The notes below the pieces were generated by a model, which saw only the letters and a program-made list of their open reading frames with translations, searched no databases and was not told the origin of the DNA. Made by a program: the position numbers and the translations under genes. Of a stretch of DNA of 35,278 nt, positions 19,563 to 28,514 are shown in pieces. Position 1 is the stretch's first letter; each line of letters starts with the position of its first letter. Origin of the DNA: Thauera linaloolentis 47Lol = DSM 12138 (GTDB lineage Bacteria; Pseudomonadota; Gammaproteobacteria; Burkholderiales; Rhodocyclaceae); NCBI RefSeq assembly GCF_000310205.1, contig NZ_AMXE01000039.1, positions 1-35,278 on the forward strand, read 5' to 3'.

Positions 19563-21200
19563 GTGCAAACGCAAACCCTGAGTGCGTTGATCCGCTCGCG
19601 GGCCCGCGAGCGGGGCGACGCCCCCGCGTTCGTGACCCCCGCGCGCACCTGGCGCTACGCCGACCTCGATGCTGAATCGAACCGCCTCGCCAATGGTCTC
19701 GCCGCGCTCGGCGTGGGCCCCGGCGACCGCGTCGGCTGCCTCACGCGCCACACCGCCGAATGCATCTGCCTGCTGCTGGCCTGCGCCAAGCTCGGCGCGG
19801 TGTGTGCCCCCTACAACTGGCGGCTGGCCGCCGGCGAGCTGGAATACGTCATCAACCACGGCGAAGCACGCGTGCTGCTGAGCGATGCCTTCATGCTGCC
19901 GACGCTGGCGCAGATCGCCATGCCCGACGTGCGCCGCATCCTGGTGATCGACGCCGCCGAGGCGCCCGATGCATCCGCCCCGCCCGGCGCTTCCGCCCAA
20001 GCCGATGCCGCAGCATCCCCCACCCGCATCGATGCCCTGTCGGCCTTCCGCGCCGGCTTCCCCGCCACCGACCCCGCCGGCCCGGCCCGGCCGACCGACA
20101 CGGTGCTGCAGTTGTGCTCTTCCGGCACCACCGGCCTGCCCAAGGGGGTGGAGCTGACGCACTTCGGGCTGCTGGAAATGTGCGGCTACCTGCGCATCCT
20201 GTTCGGCCAGGGGCAGGACATCGTGCAACTCAACGTGCTGCCGACCTTCCACGTCTCCGGCACCGTCAACGCGCTATGGACGGTGTTCGAAGGCGCCATG
20301 ACCGTGGCCTATCCCGAGTTCGACCCCGAACGCGTGCTGCAGGCCATTGCCGAACACCGTGTGCGCTGTGCCTTCCTGGTGCCGGCGATGATGCAGTTCC
20401 TGCTGCACAGCCCGGCCATCGGCAGCGCCGACCTGTCCTCGCTGCGCACCATCGGCTACGGCGGCTCGCCGATCGGCGAGCAACTGCTCACCGAGGTCAT
20501 GCAGGCCTTCGGCTGCGACATGGTGCAAGTCTATGGCGCCACCGAAGTGTCTGGCACCCTCACCGTGCTGTCGGCGCAAGACCACAACCCCTCGCCGGAG
20601 CGAGCCGACCTGCTGCGTTCGGCAGGTAAGCCCATCGCCGGGGTGGAATTGCGCATCGTCGACCTGGACACCTTTGCCGAGCAGCCCGAAGGCGTGGTCG
20701 GCGAAGTGTGGGTGCGGACCCGCACCCTGATGAAAGGGTACTTCCGCAACGACGACGCCACCCGCGAGGCCTTTCCGCTCGGCCGCGATGCCGACGGCTT
20801 CGGCGGCTGGTACCGCACCGGCGACGCCGGCTACCTGCGCGGCGGCTACCTGTACATCCACGACCGTGTCAAGGACATGGTGATTTCCGGCGGCGAGAAC
20901 ATCTACCCCGCCGAAGTCGAAAATACCGTTGCCCGCCACCCGGCGGTGGCCGAAGTCGCGGTCATCGGCGTGCCCGACCCGGTCTGGGGCGAATCGGTGA
21001 AGGCCTGCGTGGTGCTGCGCGATGGCGCGCAGGCCAGCGAGGCCGAGTTGCTGGCCTTCACCCGCGAGCGGCTGGCCCACTACAAATGCCCCAAATCCAT
21101 CGATTTCATGCCCGAACTGCCCCGCAACCCCAGCGGCAAACTGCTCAAGCGCATGCTGCGGCAGCGCTACTGGCCGGATGCGGCGAGGCCGATCGGGTAG
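19563..21200 (+). CDS. Acyl-CoA ligase (class I adenylate-forming)
   Basis: An AMP-forming fatty-acid-type CoA ligase of 545 residues from the GTG at 19563 (GAGGAG site about 6 nt upstream). A second GTG at 19539, preceded by TGGAGGA, would add eight residues. Motifs are LCSSGTTGLPKGVELTH (P-loop), VYGATEVSGT, GWYRTGDAGYL, DRVKDMVISGGENIYPAEVE (hinge and A8) and the catalytic lysine region PRNPSGKLLKR near the C-terminus. It activates a carboxylic acid to acyl-CoA with ATP. Given the downstream carboxylase, a geranic/citronellic-type acid is plausible. It differs from its neighbours in having a palindrome and sigma70-like promoter rather than the shared motif, though read-through from promoter copy 3 is possible. 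Confidence 0.92.
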   Translation: MQTQTLSALIRSRARERGDAPAFVTPARTWRYADLDAESNRLANGLAALGVGPGDRVGCLTRHTAECICLLLACAKLGAVCAPYNWRLAAGELEYVINHGEARVLLSDAFMLPTLAQIAMPDVRRILVIDAAEAPDASAPPGASAQADAAASPTRIDALSAFRAGFPATDPAGPARPTDTVLQLCSSGTTGLPKGVELTHFGLLEMCGYLRILFGQGQDIVQLNVLPTFHVSGTVNALWTVFEGAMTVAYPEFDPERVLQAIAEHRVRCAFLVPAMMQFLLHSPAIGSADLSSLRTIGYGGSPIGEQLLTEVMQAFGCDMVQVYGATEVSGTLTVLSAQDHNPSPERADLLRSAGKPIAGVELRIVDLDTFAEQPEGVVGEVWVRTRTLMKGYFRNDDATREAFPLGRDADGFGGWYRTGDAGYLRGGYLYIHDRVKDMVISGGENIYPAEVENTVARHPAVAEVAVIGVPDPVWGESVKACVVLRDGAQASEAELLAFTRERLAHYKCPKSIDFMPELPRNPSGKLLKRMLRQRYWPDAARPIG

Positions 21201-21332
21201 GGGGTAGTCCGGCTGACTCGGAAAGGCGAGCCAGGATCGCGACGACAACCGGCCGTGATAGAACGCTGTGTCGATCGACGCACTGACACGGATGCGCCTA
21301 GGAAAAAAGCGCCGGGTTCTTCCCCTTCCGCC

Positions 21333-21374
21333 AGCCACTTAACACAAGTCCCCACCCCATCCATCCCCTATAGT
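21333..21374 (+). promoter_or_regulatory. Regulon promoter copy 4 (small protein-crotonase unit)
   Basis: The motif AGCCACTTAACACAAGTC lies at 21333-21350. TATAGT at 21369-21374, the best -10 of the set, starts exactly 24 nt after CAAG (21345). The leader to the small gene is about 40-50 nt. Confidence 0.75.
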
Positions 21375-21432
21375 TCCGCAAACAACCCCACGCGGCTGGC
21401 TGGCGCATTGGGGGGCGCAGATGGAGGATGGC

Positions 21433-21816
21433 ATGGGGTGCTGTATTTTTGCGGTGATGATCGTCGGGCAGATCTTCGAGGGCTGGCGGCGCTTGAAGCG
21501 GTTCTTTGGCCTGGCGGCGGCGGATGACTTCGATGACGCGCGGGCGGGCGGGCCGTCGCTCAGCGAGCGGCTGCGCGGCTGGCTGCGGCGGCCGGCGTTG
21601 CGGGTGGCCTTGGGCATGGTGCTGGCCGGCGAGGCGGTGGCCCTGGGGTATTGGGTCGAGACCGAACATGGCGAGCACGTGCGCGGCGCGGTGGCGATGG
21701 TGGCGCGGGTGTTCGGCGCCGGCGGCGAGGGCGTGCCCGACGATGCGATCTGCAGGGCCGATCCGGAGGCGGTGGTCGCGGCGTTGCCGCTGGCGGCTTC
21801 CGCCACGGTGCGCTGA
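21433..21816 (+). CDS. Small protein of unknown function
   Basis: I do not recognise this protein. From the ATG at 21433 (GGAGG at 21423-21427) it has 127 residues; an in-frame ATG at 21421 with a G-rich site upstream would add four. The start MGCCIFAVMIVGQIFEGWRRLKRFFG is hydrophobic then basic, and a second hydrophobic stretch (VALGMVLAGEAVALGYWV) lies near 55-75, so membrane association is possible. The C-terminal part is acidic (ETEHGEHVRG, DDAICRADPEAV) and Ala-rich. The strongest evidence that it is real is that it is the first gene after regulon promoter copy 4. The crotonase gene follows about 110 nt downstream. Confidence 0.6.
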   Translation: MGCCIFAVMIVGQIFEGWRRLKRFFGLAAADDFDDARAGGPSLSERLRGWLRRPALRVALGMVLAGEAVALGYWVETEHGEHVRGAVAMVARVFGAGGEGVPDDAICRADPEAVVAALPLAASATVR

Positions 21817-21827
21817 GGGGGCAAGGC

Positions 21828-21929
21828 ATGAACAGTCCCGCAAGACGAATGCCGGCATGGCGAGCCACGCGCGGCGCCCGGCCTGTGCCGGGGTGGTGCT
21901 CGCCTCACGGCAGCGGAAGGGCGCGATGA
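21828..21929 (+). CDS. Possible 33-residue upstream ORF
   Basis: The ATG at 21828 has a GAGGGG site about 7 nt upstream. The ORF runs 33 codons and its TGA overlaps the crotonase ATG as ATGA. The peptide (Arg/Pro/Trp-rich, starting MNSPARRMPAWR) matches nothing I know. It may couple translation between the small gene and the crotonase, or be chance in high-GC DNA. Confidence 0.25.
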   Translation: MNSPARRMPAWRATRGARPVPGWCSPHGSGRAR

Positions 21930-22690
21930 GCGAGCACATTTTCACCGCGCGGGCAGACGGCGTGATGCGCATCGAGATCCGCCGGCCGCACAAGCGCAAT
22001 GCGCTCGACTTCGCCATGTATGCAGCGCTGCATGCGGCGCTCGAACAGGGCGACGCCGATCCGGCGGTGCGCGTGATGCTGTTGTGCGGGCAGGCACAGG
22101 TTTTCAGCGCCGGCAACGACCTCGACGATTTTTTCGATCCGCGCACGCTGTCGCTGGACAGTCCGGTGTGGGCCTTCATGCGCACCATTGCGGCGGTCGG
22201 CAAGCCGCTGGTAGCGGCCGTCGCGGGTAATGCCATCGGGGTCGGCACCACGTTGCTGCTGCACTGCGATCTGGTCTACGCGGCCGAGTCGGCGCGTTTC
22301 CGCCTGCCTTTCGTGCCGCTGGGCATTTGTCCGGAATTCGGTTCGTCGAGCTTGCTGCCGCAGCGCATCGGCCATGCGCGCGCCGCCGAACTGCTGTTTT
22401 TCGGCGAGAGCTTCGATGCGCACACCGCCTGGCGGTTCGGGCTGGTGAATGAGGTGTGCGGCGAGGCCGAGCTGATGCCGCGTGCGCATGAGCGCGCCCG
22501 CACGCTGGCCGACCTGCCGCAGGCGTCGCTGCGCCTGGCCAAGCATTTGCTCAAGGCGCCCGGTGCGCGGCAGACGCAGCAGATCATGGACGACGAGATG
22601 TGGCACTTCATGACGCGGGTGCGCAGCGACGAGGCGCGCGCGGCGTTCCGGCGCCTGGGGGCGGGGGCGGCGTCCCGTCCCGCCGGATAG
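21926..22690 (+). CDS. Enoyl-CoA hydratase/isomerase family protein (crotonase fold)
   Basis: A 254-residue crotonase. The oxyanion-hole regions are QVFSAGNDLDDF and AGNAIGVGTTLLLHCDLVYA. The first hydratase glutamate position (GGGxE in true hydratases) is GVGTT here, while PLGICPEFGSSSLLPQRIG keeps one acid. This one-acid arrangement and the GNDLDDF form resemble delta3,delta2-enoyl-CoA isomerases (ECI2/PECI-like) rather than a two-Glu hydratase. An isomerase would be useful for the double bonds of terpenoid acyl-CoAs. The ATG at 21926 has a GGAAGG site 5 nt upstream. Confidence 0.85.
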   Translation: MSEHIFTARADGVMRIEIRRPHKRNALDFAMYAALHAALEQGDADPAVRVMLLCGQAQVFSAGNDLDDFFDPRTLSLDSPVWAFMRTIAAVGKPLVAAVAGNAIGVGTTLLLHCDLVYAAESARFRLPFVPLGICPEFGSSSLLPQRIGHARAAELLFFGESFDAHTAWRFGLVNEVCGEAELMPRAHERARTLADLPQASLRLAKHLLKAPGARQTQQIMDDEMWHFMTRVRSDEARAAFRRLGAGAASRPAG

Positions 22691-22792
22691 GCACAACCGC
22701 GCACCTGCACCCGCTTCGCTTGCTCATCGAACGGCGCTGCATCGCACCGCAGGCCGTTGCCTCACGAACCCACTCACGCCTCAGGAGGCCCC

Positions 22793-23584
22793 ATGCGCGA
22801 CCTGTGCGCCGATCTGCTGGCCGAATACATCGAACTGGTGGCCCTGGCCGAAACGCTGACGCCGGCGCAGTGGTCGCTGCCGACCGATTTCCACGGCTGG
22901 ACGGCCTTCGACGTCATCGGCCATCTGTGCTTTTTCGATCAGGCCGGCTTGCTGGCCGCCACCGATGCCGATGCCTTCGCCCGCGATTGTGCCGTGGTGA
23001 TGGGCGAGCTGGCGTGCGGTCGCCAGATCAGCGAAATCACCCGCGCGCGCTACGGCCACCTGAGCGGTGCCGAGCTGCTGGCAGCGTGGCGGGCGCAGTT
23101 CGGCGAACTGGTGGCGGTGCTGGCCGCCCGCGACGCCAAGGCGCGCCTGCCGTGGTACGGACCGAGCATGAGCGCGCGCTCCTTCGCCACCGCCCGGCTG
23201 ATGGAAACCTGGGCGCACGGGCAGGACGTGTACGACGCGTTGCGGCGGCGCCGGGCGCCCACTGCGCGTCTGAAGCACATCGCCCATCTGGGCGTGTCCA
23301 CCTTTGGCTGGAGCTTCGTCAATCGCGGCCTGGCGGTGCCCGAGCCGCCGCCCCAGGTGAGCCTCAACGCCCCCGACGGCGGCGTGTGGACCTGGCAGGG
23401 GCCGTCGGCCCGCGAGTACCTGCGCGGCACGGCCGAAGACTTCTGTCTGCTGGTGACGCAACGCCGCCACCGCGACGACCTGGCGCTGGAGCATGGCGGT
23501 CCGGCCACCACGGCGTGGCTGGCGATTGCGCAATGTTTCGCCGGCCCGCCGGCGGACGGCCCGGCGCCGGGGCGGCGTGGCTGA
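22793..23584 (+). CDS. TIGR03084-family DinB/MDMPI-like protein
   Basis: A 263-residue protein starting at 22793 with AGGAGG 4 nt upstream. It matches the TIGR03084 family of putative metal-binding proteins with a DinB-like (mycothiol-dependent maleylpyruvate isomerase) four-helix fold. The pattern is LVALAETLTPAQWSLPTDFHGWTAFDVIGHLCFFDQ with H44, then ARSFATARLMETWAHGQDVYDAL, whose His and Asp are the likely remaining metal ligands. A C-terminal beta-rich domain contains WTWQGPSAREYLRGTAEDFCLLVTQRR. The biochemical role is not known; members often occur in acyl-CoA degradation clusters. Its end overlaps the next gene by 8 nt. Confidence 0.8.
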   Translation: MRDLCADLLAEYIELVALAETLTPAQWSLPTDFHGWTAFDVIGHLCFFDQAGLLAATDADAFARDCAVVMGELACGRQISEITRARYGHLSGAELLAAWRAQFGELVAVLAARDAKARLPWYGPSMSARSFATARLMETWAHGQDVYDALRRRRAPTARLKHIAHLGVSTFGWSFVNRGLAVPEPPPQVSLNAPDGGVWTWQGPSAREYLRGTAEDFCLLVTQRRHRDDLALEHGGPATTAWLAIAQCFAGPPADGPAPGRRG

Positions 23585-24500
23585 GGGCGCGGCGGCAGTC
23601 TTGGCGGAGGCCGAGCCCTTATGCCCGTCGCAGGCGGACTGGGTCGAGGCCCGTTTGCGGCCGCTGCGGGCGGCACAAGGGGAGGGGTGCCCGGCCGAGT
23701 ACTGCTTTTCCAACCTGTACCTGTTCCGCGCGGCGCATGACTACCGCCTGATCCGCGACGCGGCGCTGCCGTGCATCGTCGGCCGCACCTACGATGGCGA
23801 GGCTCACGTGCTGCCGCTGTTCGACGTCGCCGCTGCCGATCCTAGCCAGTTGGCGATGCTGGTGGCCCGCCAAGGCCCCTTGTATCCGCTGTCCGGGCAG
23901 ACCGTGGCCGGGCTGGATACGGCACGCTTCGTGGCGCGGGCGGTGCGCGACGATGCCGACTATGTGTATCGGACTGACGAGTTGTGCGCGCTGAATGGCT
24001 CGCGGCTGCGCAAGAAGCGGGCGCAGATCCGGCAGTTGCTGGACACGCACCGGATGCGCTGCTGCCCGCTTGGCGGAGTTGGCGGGGCCTCCGCCGCTGC
24101 CTCCACCGCGCGCGACGATGCGTTGCGCGTGCTGGACGGCTGGATGGCCGAAAAGGGCAAGGCCGCCGGCGAGGCCGACCACGTCGCCTGCGCAGCGGCG
24201 CTGCGAGCGCCGTGGCTGGCCGCGCATGAAGGCTGGCTGTGGTACGCCGACGACCGGCCGGCGGGCTTTCTGTTGGCGCAGCGGCTCAACGCCGAGGTGA
24301 TGGTGGTGCGTTTCGCCAAGGGGCTGGCGGCCTATGCGGGCGTTTTCCCGCTGATGTTCCACGCCCTGGCGCAGCGTACCGATGCGCCGTGGATCAACTT
24401 CGAGCAAGACCTTGGCGTGGCCAACTTCCGCCGCGCCAAGCTGGCCTATGCGCCGGCCATGCTGTTGGCGAAGTACCGCGTGGACCTGCGGCCGGGTTGA
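23577..24500 (+). CDS. DUF2156-type protein (GNAT-like, phosphatidylglycerol lysyltransferase C-terminal fold)
   Basis: About 307 residues from a GTG at 23577 that overlaps the previous gene by 8 nt; the longer ATG at 23493 would overlap it by 92 nt. The DUF2156 pattern is clear: CFSNLYLFRAAHDYRLI, DYVYRTDELCALNGSRLRKKRAQIRQLL, and a C-terminal INFEQDLGVANFRRAKLAYAPAMLLAKYRV. This is the double-GNAT fold also seen at the C-terminus of MprF lysyltransferases, but there is no membrane domain, so it is a soluble protein. Its acyl donor and acceptor are unknown. Linkage to TIGR03084 and crotonase genes suggests a role in acyl-CoA metabolism, but that is only context. Confidence 0.75.
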   Translation: MAEGAAAVLAEAEPLCPSQADWVEARLRPLRAAQGEGCPAEYCFSNLYLFRAAHDYRLIRDAALPCIVGRTYDGEAHVLPLFDVAAADPSQLAMLVARQGPLYPLSGQTVAGLDTARFVARAVRDDADYVYRTDELCALNGSRLRKKRAQIRQLLDTHRMRCCPLGGVGGASAAASTARDDALRVLDGWMAEKGKAAGEADHVACAAALRAPWLAAHEGWLWYADDRPAGFLLAQRLNAEVMVVRFAKGLAAYAGVFPLMFHALAQRTDAPWINFEQDLGVANFRRAKLAYAPAMLLAKYRVDLRPG

Positions 24501-24582
24501 GGCGAGATCAAGGCAGGGGCACGCTGCCATCGACCTCCCCGCGCAATCGCCATGGCATGCCCCATGCCGGCGCCGGGCGACC

Positions 24583-24625
24583 AGCCAATTGACACAAGAC
24601 CACCGCGCGGCGGCGCCGTTAGGCT
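24583..24625 (+). promoter_or_regulatory. Regulon promoter copy 5 (carboxylase unit)
   Basis: The motif AGCCAATTGACACAAGAC lies at 24583-24600. The -10 is TTAGGC at 24 nt or TAGGCT (24620-24625) at 25 nt after the start of CAAG (24595). The leader to the carboxylase ATG is about 55 nt. Confidence 0.75.
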
Positions 24626-24687
24626 GTGCTCATGCGGTGGCCGGCGTGGCCGGCACCGCCGGCAACGACCCAACGGGATGGTGAAAC

Positions 24688-26325
24688 ATGCAACGAATCG
24701 AATCGGATATCCAGACGAGCGGCGACGCCTTCCGGGCCAACCGCGACAGCATGCTGGCGCTGGTGGCGCGCGTGCGCGAGCTGGAAGCCCGTACCCACCA
24801 GGCCTCGGCCGCGTCCAAGCCGCGTTTCGAGCGCCGCGGGCAGTTGCTGCCGCGCGAGCGGCTGGCGCTGCTGCTCGATGCGGGCAAGCCGTTCCTCGAA
24901 TTGTCCACGCTGGCCGGCTATGGCCTGGATACGCCCGACCCGGACAAGAGCGTGCCGGGTTGCGGCGTGATCTGCGGCATTGGCTACGTGTCCGGGGTGC
25001 GCTGCGTCATCAATGCCTCGGATTCCGGCATCGACGCCGGCGCGATGCAGCCGATGGGGCTGCCGAAAGTGCTGCGCGCGCAGGAATTGGCGCTGGAAAA
25101 CAAGCTGCCCTATGTGCAACTGATCGAGAGCGCCGGCGCCAACCTGCTGCAATATCGCGTCGAGCATTTCGTACACGGCGGCAACATCTTCCGCAACCTG
25201 GCGCGCCTGTCGGCGGCCGGACTGCCGGTGCTGGCGGTGGTGCATGGCTCGTCGACCGCCGGCGGCGCCTACATCACCGGGCTGTCGGACTACATCATCA
25301 TGGTGCGCAACAATGCGCGCGCCTTCCTCGCCGGCCCGCCGCTGCTCAAGGCCGCCACCGGCGAGATCGCCACCGAGGAAGAACTCGGCGGCGGCGAAAT
25401 GCACACCACGGTGTCGGGGCTGGGCGATTACCTGGCCGAGGACGACCGCGACGCCATCCGCCTGGCGCGCGACGTGATGGCCCGCCTCGACTGGAACCGC
25501 GACCTGCCGCCGCCACCGGCCGTGGCGAACCCGGCGCGCGCGGTGCGCCCGCCGCGCTACAGCGGCGAAGAGCTGCTGGGCATCATGCCCACCGACCCCA
25601 AGCGCCCGGTGGACATGCGCGAAGTGCTGCTGCGCGTGGTCGACGATTCGGACTTCCTCGAATTCAAGCCCGGCTACGGCCCGGCCACCGTGTGCGCCCA
25701 CGCCGCCATCGACGGCCACCCGGTCGGCATCATCACCAACAACGGCCCCATCGACCCGGCCGGCGCCACCAAGGCCACGCACTTCATCCAGGCCTGCTGC
25801 CAGGCGCGCATCCCGCTGCTGTACCTGAACAACATCACCGGCTTCCTGGTCGGCCGCAGCGTCGAAGAGGCCGGCATCATCAAGCACGGCTCGAAGATGA
25901 TCCAGGCCGTCTCCAATGCCACCGTGCCGCAGATCACGCTGTACTGCGGCGCCTCCTTCGGCGCAGGCAACTACGGCATGTGCGGCCAGGGCTTTCATCC
26001 GCGCTTCTGCTTTTCGTGGCCCAACGCCAAGACGGCGGTGATGGGCGGCGAGCAGGCGGCGCAGACCATGGCGATCGTGGCCGAGGCGGCGATGAAGCGC
26101 AAAGGCCAGGCGGTGGATCAGGCCCGGCTGGACGGCATGCGGCAGCAGATCATCGACACCTTCGAGTCGCAGATGAGCGCCTTCGCCACCAGCGCGCGCC
26201 TGCTCGACGACGGCGTGATCGACCCGCGCGACACGCGGGCGGTGCTGTCCTTCGTGCTGGCCACCTGCCGCGAGGCCGCGCTGCGCCAGCCGCAGCCGAT
26301 GCAGTTCGCGGTGGCGCGCCCCTGA
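24688..26325 (+). CDS. atuC-like: Acyl-CoA carboxylase carboxyltransferase (beta) subunit, geranyl/methylcrotonyl type
   Basis: A 545-residue carboxyltransferase of the methylcrotonyl-CoA/geranyl-CoA carboxylase class. The N-half has INASDSGIDAGAMQPMGLPKVLRAQELALENKLPYVQLIESAGANL and HGSSTAGGAYITGLSDYIIMV. The C-half has GIITNNGPIDPAGATKATHFIQACC and LYCGASFGAGNYGMCGQGFHPRFCFSWPNAKTAVMGGEQAAQTM. Biotin-borne carboxyl is passed to a 3-methyl-2-enoyl-CoA. Substrate (C5 or C10) cannot be set by eye. The adjoining Ldi-family gene under the same motif makes geranyl-CoA attractive. The ribosome site is weak. The alpha subunit follows by 71 nt. Confidence 0.88.
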   Translation: MQRIESDIQTSGDAFRANRDSMLALVARVRELEARTHQASAASKPRFERRGQLLPRERLALLLDAGKPFLELSTLAGYGLDTPDPDKSVPGCGVICGIGYVSGVRCVINASDSGIDAGAMQPMGLPKVLRAQELALENKLPYVQLIESAGANLLQYRVEHFVHGGNIFRNLARLSAAGLPVLAVVHGSSTAGGAYITGLSDYIIMVRNNARAFLAGPPLLKAATGEIATEEELGGGEMHTTVSGLGDYLAEDDRDAIRLARDVMARLDWNRDLPPPPAVANPARAVRPPRYSGEELLGIMPTDPKRPVDMREVLLRVVDDSDFLEFKPGYGPATVCAHAAIDGHPVGIITNNGPIDPAGATKATHFIQACCQARIPLLYLNNITGFLVGRSVEEAGIIKHGSKMIQAVSNATVPQITLYCGASFGAGNYGMCGQGFHPRFCFSWPNAKTAVMGGEQAAQTMAIVAEAAMKRKGQAVDQARLDGMRQQIIDTFESQMSAFATSARLLDDGVIDPRDTRAVLSFVLATCREAALRQPQPMQFAVARP

Positions 26326-26396
26326 GTACCGGCGCGGGCCGCGCCCTGCGGCGGGCCGCGACGGCTTTCCCCGACAGCGAGAGCAGACGTCACACC

Positions 26397-28514
26397 ATGA
26401 CCGACAAGACCCCCTTCACCAAGATTCTCATCGCCAACCGGGGCGAGATCGCGTTGCGCGTGATGCGCACCGCGCGCGCGCTCGGCTACCGCAGCGTGGC
26501 GGTGTATTCCAGCGCCGACCGCCACGCCCGCCACGTGCGCGACGCCGACCAGGCGGTATGCATCGGCGAGGCGCTGCCGGCGCAGTCCTACCTCAACATC
26601 CCCGCCATCATCGACGCGGCACGCCGCAGCGGTGCCGACGCGGTGCACCCCGGCTACGGCTTCCTCGCCGAGAACGCGGACTTCGCCCAGGCCTGCCGCG
26701 ACGCCGGGCTGGTGTTCATCGGCCCGTCGCCGGCGGCCATCGTCGCCATGGGCAACAAGGCCGGCGCCAAGCGGCTGATGCTGGCGGCCGGGGTGCCGTG
26801 CATTCCCGGCTACCAGGGCGACGACCAGCGCGACGACACGCTGGCGGCGGCGGCGCGCGAGATCGGCTTTCCGCTGATGATCAAGGCCACCGCCGGCGGC
26901 GGCGGGCGCGGCATGCGGCTGGTGCAGGGCGAGGCGCAGTTCGCCGCCGAGCTGCGCAGCGCCCGGTCCGAGGCGCACAGCGCCTTCGGCAGCCCGGAGG
27001 TGATTCTCGAGCGTGCCATTCTCGAACCGCGCCACATCGAGATGCAGATCTTCGCCGACCGCCACGGCAACGTCATCCACCTGGGCGAGCGCGACTGTTC
27101 GGTGCAGCGCCGCCACCAGAAAGTCATCGAGGAGGCGCCGTCGCCGGCCGTGGATGCCGCGCTGCGCCAGCGCATGGGCGACACCGCGGTCGCGGCGGCG
27201 CGCGCCATCGGCTACGAAGGCGCCGGCACGCTGGAATTCCTGCTCGATGCCGAGGGCCGCTACTACTTCATGGAGATGAACACGCGGCTGCAGGTGGAGC
27301 ACCCGGTCACTGAACTGATCACCGGGCTGGACCTGGTCGAACTGCAGTTGCGCGTGGCCGCCGGCGAAGTCCTGCCGCTGACGCAGGCGGCGGTGCGCTT
27401 CAGCGGCCACGCGGTCGAGGTGCGGCTGTGCGCCGAGGCGCCGTCGCAAGGCTTCATGCCGCAAAGCGGCACCATGCACGTATGGCAGATGCCGGCCGAG
27501 GTGCGCGTGGAGCACGCGCTGGCCTCCGGCGAGGCGATTCCGCCGTTCTACGACTCGATGATCGCCAAGCTCATCGCCCACGGCGAAAACCGCGAGGCCG
27601 CCTGCCGCAAGCTTGCCCGCGCGCTCGACGACGCGGTGGCGCTGGGCGTGCCGACCAACCAGCACTATCTGGCGCGCTGCCTGCGGCACCCAGTGTTCCT
27701 GGCCGGCCACGCCACCACCGCCTTCATCGCCGCGCATGGCGAGGCCTTGCTGCAGGCCGGCCCGTTGCCGGCCGTCAGTGAAGCGCCCACTTCGCATCCT
27801 TCACAGACATCGCCCATCTCGCACACCTCACAGCGCGCGGGCGCGCCGACGGGTGCACAAGCCCTGGCGACGCTGCTGCTGCATGTGACGGCCGGTGAGG
27901 CCGGTCCGGCCATGGCGGCGAGTCTGTCCGCCGTGCCGGCCGGCTGCGACATCACCCACCGCCTGCCGATCGACTACCGCTTCACGCTGGACGGCGCCGC
28001 GTGCGCCACCCGGCTGCTCGACCTCGGCGCCGGCCGCTTTGCCGTGACGGTGGCGGGCGAGGAACAGGTCCTGAGCCTGGCCGGCCGCAGCGGGCACGCA
28101 CTGCGCTACCTGCATGACGGCCTGCTGCAACGCGCCGCCTGCGTGCGCGACGGCGCCAGCCTGTGGTTCGACGACGGCGCCGCCGCCTACCATGTCGAGG
28201 ACAGTACCCACGCGGCGGCCACGCGCAACGATGGCGGCGATGCCGACGGCCGCATCCGCGCGGCGATGAATGGCCGCGTGGTGGCGGTGCATGTGGCGGT
28301 AGGCGACACCGTCGCGGCGGGCCAGCCGGTGCTGACCCTCGAAGCAATGAAAATGGAATACGTGCACCCGGCGCCGCTGGCCGGCCGGGTCGGCGCGCTG
28401 CATGCCGAGGTGGGCGGGCAGGTGGCGGCCTACCGCGTGGTGGCGGAAATCGCACCCGAGCCGGCCGTGGGGCAGGGCGAAGCGCCGGCCGTGGCACGCC
28501 AGGAGGTGGCATGA
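26397..28514 (+). CDS. atuF-like: Acyl-CoA carboxylase biotin carboxylase/BCCP (alpha) subunit
   Basis: A 705-residue alpha subunit. Residues of about 8-450 are biotin carboxylase: ILIANRGEIALRVMRTARALGY, HPGYGFLAENADFAQAC, the ATP-grasp loop KATAGGGGRGMRLV and YYFMEMNTRLQVEHPVTE. A low-complexity Ser/Thr/Pro linker (SHPSQTSPISHTSQ) at about 465-480 separates it from a BT-like domain. The biotinyl domain is at the C-terminus, with K652 as the biotinylation lysine in LEAMKMEYVHP. The protein is somewhat longer than typical alpha subunits of about 660 residues, partly because of that linker. It uses ATP and bicarbonate to carboxylate its own biotin for the beta subunit. The stop overlaps the next gene (ATGA). 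Confidence 0.92.
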   Translation: MTDKTPFTKILIANRGEIALRVMRTARALGYRSVAVYSSADRHARHVRDADQAVCIGEALPAQSYLNIPAIIDAARRSGADAVHPGYGFLAENADFAQACRDAGLVFIGPSPAAIVAMGNKAGAKRLMLAAGVPCIPGYQGDDQRDDTLAAAAREIGFPLMIKATAGGGGRGMRLVQGEAQFAAELRSARSEAHSAFGSPEVILERAILEPRHIEMQIFADRHGNVIHLGERDCSVQRRHQKVIEEAPSPAVDAALRQRMGDTAVAAARAIGYEGAGTLEFLLDAEGRYYFMEMNTRLQVEHPVTELITGLDLVELQLRVAAGEVLPLTQAAVRFSGHAVEVRLCAEAPSQGFMPQSGTMHVWQMPAEVRVEHALASGEAIPPFYDSMIAKLIAHGENREAACRKLARALDDAVALGVPTNQHYLARCLRHPVFLAGHATTAFIAAHGEALLQAGPLPAVSEAPTSHPSQTSPISHTSQRAGAPTGAQALATLLLHVTAGEAGPAMAASLSAVPAGCDITHRLPIDYRFTLDGAACATRLLDLGAGRFAVTVAGEEQVLSLAGRSGHALRYLHDGLLQRAACVRDGASLWFDDGAAAYHVEDSTHAAATRNDGGDADGRIRAAMNGRVVAVHVAVGDTVAAGQPVLTLEAMKMEYVHPAPLAGRVGALHAEVGGQVAAYRVVAEIAPEPAVGQGEAPAVARQEVA

